64,000 bases of DNA from Lytechinus pictus (lineage: Eukaryota > Echinodermata > Echinoidea > Temnopleuroida > Toxopneustidae). The stretch spans positions 33,693,965 to 33,757,964 of the forward strand of contig NC_087252.1 in the NCBI RefSeq assembly GCF_037042905.1, written 5' to 3'. The translations under genes and the position numbers were made by a program. The notes under the pieces are model-generated. The model ran no database searches, was not told where the DNA came from, and worked only from the letters and a program-made list of their open reading frames with translations. This document shows positions 52,301 to 58,300 of the stretch, in pieces. The number at the start of each line of letters is the position of its first letter. Position 1 is the first letter of the stretch.

Positions 52301-55300
52301 TCAGAGGATGTCACTATGTCCCAGGATGAGAAGAGGGAGCAGAATAAGCAAAATAAAACTCAAACCCAAGCTGCAGAAAGCGATGAGGGTCATACTGATG
52401 AAAAATATGACTTGATTCAAATTGAGAAGCATGGCATTACTGTCAGAATTTCCAAATATGAAATCTACAGTGCAAAGGACATCACTGTGGAAGTGATTGA
52501 AGAGGTCCCACCTGAGATAAAGCTGAAGGAGACAGAAGCCATCATTTCGGTTGGATTGAAGATGTCGCCTTCTGACGCAATATTTGACAGTCCTGTAAGA
52601 GTAACAATGCCCCACTGTGGTGCATTTACAAAGCCTACTGATGCAGAAGTTTACATCTATTATCGCAAGAACGGTACTTTTTTCTATTTTTTTTTATCGT
52701 TTTCCTTTCACTCAGTTTCCCCCACTCACATTCCTGAAGAACGGAGTAATACTAATATTGCAGGAAATATATTGATTTTTATTTTAAGATTACAATATAG
52801 TTCATTATGATGACCCAAACAACTAGACACCGTTTGAAAGATATGAAGGAGTAGAATACAACAACATAAGTTTCTTCAATTTTTACTGTTACACCCATAT
52901 ATTGCAAGCTCCGATCATACCATAGGCTTATTTGGTGTTTTTCACTGGCCTGTAGCGAAGGTGTTGTTAGCACTAACAATTCAGCCACTACACTATGTCG
53001 GAGCAGAATGAACGCTCATAAAGCGCATTATGTTGGTTACAACAAACGCATGTAATCACAACTGAATTCCACATAAGATGACGTCATAGAATCTAGGGGA
53101 TAATTAGAACAAAACGGCCCGTTTCCAAGGCTATCTAATTTGAGTACAAATAGTCACAAGGTGGAGAGTAAATGTAAATGAAACGTTCTTCTCTGTATTC
53201 TGTAGAGTAATAACTTTCCTCTTCTGTTTCATCTTATCAATCTAATTTCCCGCTTTCGATAAAATGTTGGGAAAAGGCCATTGACATTTAAAATTAGTAC
53301 ATTTTGATCTTTTTTTAACGATACATATATTTATTACAGAATGATCTCCTTTGCTTCGTGTGTTTGCAGAAAGAGGAATGACACATTTCTATTTTCTATT
53401 TTAATGATATTACAGATTCTACTAAGTTTACAGCGATTCTATCCACCAGCACGAGTATCCCAAAGTGTGTTATGAGAGATAGCGATCTAGATATCTACCT
53501 GGAACACTTCTCAGAATTCTGGATTACTGCTACAATAAGCATGATATCAAGGATATTTATTGGGAAACGTGTTATTTGTACACCAATCATTCCTGTACCA
53601 GCACCTAGAAATCTCATGCCCGTTGTGTGGGTCAATGTCAGGGACCAAAACAATGCAGAAGGACAGGTTAGTCTTAATGGAATGCTTCCATCACATTTCT
53701 TTAAATATTCTCTGAATTTTCCTTAAAACAGATATACAGTGCGTCCCAGAAAAAATTAAACCGAGATTAAGCGATGATTTATCATGAGTTAATCACAAAT
53801 ACAATAGACAAATGACCTACCAATGTAAAGCTTAGACGCTCCTCTTTCATCTGGTATTACTTTAATAGATTATTCCTCATTCACGCATGAGTGAGCAAAA
53901 ACAATTGGAAGAAAGGATACCAAAAACTCATTTGGCGGGGGGTATCTGAATATCAAAAAGAAAATCACATGCCTAAAAAGTTCAATATCTGCTCTTTTAT
54001 TTGATACCTTAATCACAAAAATGGTCAAGAAGTAAAAAAGTTGTGTTCCCTCGAAACAATGCTTGTATTTCCATAAGTTCATTAAATAAACGTGTTTTCG
54101 CCGGTTTCCCACAGAAGCTATCGCATGGTTAACAAAATACTTAATGCATGGCTGATCGTCAACAAAACGGAGTGCCAAGTGAGTTTAAACGCTAGCCTGT
54201 AGAACCTCATCATTTTATGAAATTTTTGAAAATCAAGCCTTATTTCAAATAACCATAACTTTGTTATTTCTTGACCATTTTCTGGAAATGAGGTATCAAA
54301 TTAAAGGAGAATGAAACTCTTGGAGCAAGTTAGCTTTTGTGAAAGCAGAAAAATCAAAGAATAAGATCAACAAAAGTTTGAGTAAAATAGGACTAGCAAT
54401 AAAAGAGTTATGAGCATTTGAATGTCGAGATCACTAATGCTATGGAGATCCTCTTATTGGCAATGCGACCAAGATCTGTGATGTCACACACGTACAACTC
54501 TCCCATTTGGACACTGAAAATATACCCCAAAACATCTCTTTTTGCTCATTCTAATCATATGACGATTCATCAATGATATAATGTTGTGAAACCTCTGTAC
54601 TTGTCATCTCATAAAGAGAACACCTCACCTTGTGATAGACTCTATAAAAGTGAGAATATAAGTGAAATAAGTACTAAAGTAATGAGGGAGTTGTACGTGT
54701 GTGACATCACAGATGTTGGTCGCATTGCCGATAGGAGGATCTACATGGCACTAGTGATCTCAATATTCAAATGCTCATAACTTTCTTATTATTCATTCAA
54801 TCTTCCTCAAACTTTCAACAATATGTTTCTTTGATTTTTCTCTTTGATATGGATTCAGTTGGTTTCAAGGGTTTCATTCTCCTTTAAAGAGCAGATATTG
54901 AACTTTTAAAAAGTGTGGTTTTCTTTTTGAAACCCTTATACAGCCCGCCAAATGACTTTTTGGTATCCCCTCTTTAAATTATTTTTTCTCACTCATGCGT
55001 GAATGAGAAATAATCTAAGCAATTTCAGATGGAAGAGGAGATTCTAAGCTTTACAGTGGTAGGTCATTTTTCTATTGTATTTGTGATTAAGTTGTGATAA
55101 ATCATCGATAAATCTTGGTTTCGTTTTTTGTGGGACGCACTGTATATACTTGAAAATAAACTTTGCTGGAACTATGTACCTCTTTGCTTCTTTTATCTCA
55201 TCTGCTTCCAACACGAGGAATGAAATATCGTCATATATATAAGTATATATATATATATATATATATATTAATGGGGGTGGTGAAATATTTTTGACGCTGC

Positions 55301-58300
55301 ACTCTGTCCAATAGGACTGAAAGTATCTGAATTTAAGTTTACGGGTGTTAAACATGTGTTTAAAGATGCATATGTAATATAATAAATGAAAAAAAATGTG
55401 TTCTTAAAAACATCCTTTCACACCGTGTGCTCTTTAACCAGGCACACGCACGTACAGACACACGAAATCACGGGCCCACACGCCCAGGTGTATGTGGGTT
55501 ACACGTTACCGGTGTTAAAGCTAAACTCGCAACGGCAGCAATTAATATATGAGAAAGTCTTTACAATCAGGCTTGGTTGCCATCATATCGTCTTAGATCC
55601 AGATATGGTAAATTTACAGAAACCAAATTTATGAAATCATGAATATTAAGATGACAAAACATTGAATATCGCCAACAAAAAAAAAGTATAACTAGCAGAT
55701 ATGAAGTGATCAACTGTCACTTCAAGTAAATCTGTATTGATTGATTGACAACGAATTTATTCATTCCAAAATTTCAACAAAGTTACAAAGTAAAGCAAAA
55801 TATAATATAACATTTTGAAATGAAATAGGAACCTTCTGGAAAGCAAAGCTTGTTATTGAAGGTTTCCTTCAATAAATAAGACTTAATGCAAAAAACAATA
55901 TATATATATAATATACTAATCATATCGTTCTTGTTGAAGTTCAAAATAGATACAATAAACAAGTCATCATATCTTTCTTGTAAAAATTATATGTAAAAAT
56001 TATATGTAAATCCTTGTTAAATGTATTTTTTTTTTTACATATTCTCCCAAGTAAAAAATAAACAAGGCTGGATTATCGTACAAGATATGAAGAAAAAGTG
56101 AAAAGGACACACAAGACAAAACGTTACGAAAACAGGACGTGACAGAACGGTACAAGATCAAGACATGACAAAAAGTTATACCAAAACAAGACAGACGAAA
56201 TATTACAAGAACAGACAAATTGAAAAAAAAAGACAACAACAACAACAAAACAAATGATAAAAACGAGTAAAAGAAAGAAAGAAGAAAGAAAGAAAAAAAA
56301 GAAAAAAAAAAAAAAAAAAAAAAATTGATGAGAAAGTTGTTAGTCCCTGATATATACCCTGAATATCAGAAATAGAAAACATTCGAGAAGATAATAAAAT
56401 ATTTATATTATAGCACATTATGTTAGGCTACTCCTTATTTTCATATTTAAGATATAATTCGTAAAGTCGTTGTCATTAGTTTTACTGTGGAAAATAAGAA
56501 TTCCTGTGCTATATAATAGCGACTCTAACTTCTCAACAACGTGAATTAATGACTTACTTTGGTCACCTAAGTATATTGGGATGCAATATGGTCTGTTTCT
56601 TTTCTGAATAACACAATTATTACAGTATGAAACTGAGGTGCCTTAAGTTTCATGAGTCATGTGAGCGGGGTAGATAGGCCTACCGGCAAGTCATATTTTC
56701 TTTGTTTTAAGATAGTGCCCTTTTGGAAAGAAAAGGTTCACTGTTTTCCCTGTGCCCCCCCCCCCTCCACTTTCAATTCGCTCCACCGCCCCTGTTCATG
56801 ACATTTGTATTTTGCTTTTCAAAGATTCCAAAAGAATATAAGGCCCCGATTCCCGAGGAGCAGTTCTTATTCAGGTGGAGGTCCGGGGGATTGAAGATTT
56901 CTTGCAAAGAAAGCACCTTGAAAGACGAGCCTCAGGTAATATCATTTTCATGATTCTATAACAAAAAGTATCCCGAATGTAACTTGATACAACCTACAAG
57001 TTATATCACCTGATCGCACTATGATATTGCATATTTCTGTACCAGGCAAGGTCAGATAAAGTTTTTTTCCAAAGACCCAAACAATTAATTAACTATCTAT
57101 AGAATTAAAAAAGTAAGTCGTAGAAAGTGCTTTATATCTAATTACGAATAGCTTATTGATTTAAATTTTTAACATTTATTTCCCTTCAAACATTATGTAA
57201 TTTTCTTGTAGATCCTCCAGGAAAGAGAATTTCGTCACCTAAGTAAGCACAAAAAAATGTTCGAGGTGGATACACAAAACATTACTGAGAATGCAGTCAA
57301 ACTACACATCACCCTACAACAGAATACAACGAAGAATACGCTCATCGTTCCAATGTCGTTAAAAGGTATAAAATAGCGAATAGGAATGAGTGCGATGGTA
57401 CAAGAATGCATGATCTAGGGGAAAGACAGATGCTTTGTTCAACGAGGCATAAATCTCGTATAGATATATTTCAGGAAAATATTGATGATATATCCATATT
57501 CCTTCATAGAGTGACTATGTCATATTCAAATTATTCAACAGCTATTTTTTTACATGACAAACTAAATTCTAAATTCGGCCTTAAAATACGAGAATCATAA
57601 AATCAGTAAAAGGGTTCAAAATTTTGTGCAACATCTTCATGGATATTCTCATGGGTTTATTGATGTTATTGTTTTTGTATTTTTTAACAAAGAAATAGAA
57701 AATCGAACCTTCAATTCTTTGTTTCAGATGAAATACTAGCTTGATTATGATTGATAAAAACCGATGAGGCTTGTCATCTGAATGCATGCGACCACCAAAG
57801 AATTACAGACTCAATACTAGGTGCCTATCAATGAATAGGATTAATGTAGATAATGCTTAAATGAACTAAAGATGCAATGTGATTATTCAACCAAATATAT
57901 GAATACCACTATGCGAATAAAAAAAAATGTTAAATTAGTTCATTGTGTCCGATTCAAATAATTACAGTGAATCCAAATTTTGTAATATCCATATACTGTC
58001 ATTCGTCTCTTAATTGTAAACAGCTACGGTGATATCAGAGGGAGGAGCTTGTTCACCATCAACGATAGCGACATCATCCTCATCGGCTGGCAATCATCCT
58101 GCAGAAGTCATACATTCTGGTTCTACCTCTGAAACAAGGTGAAAATCTGACAGTATATAGTATTAACAAATAAAACTTAACCAAATGGAATATTTCAATA
58201 ATTTATTTATTTCAAGCACGTAACAGAATGGCATTTACATTACTATGGGCCATGGTAAAAGTACGCTGAAATAGGCATATTCCCTATACCAAATCCAATT

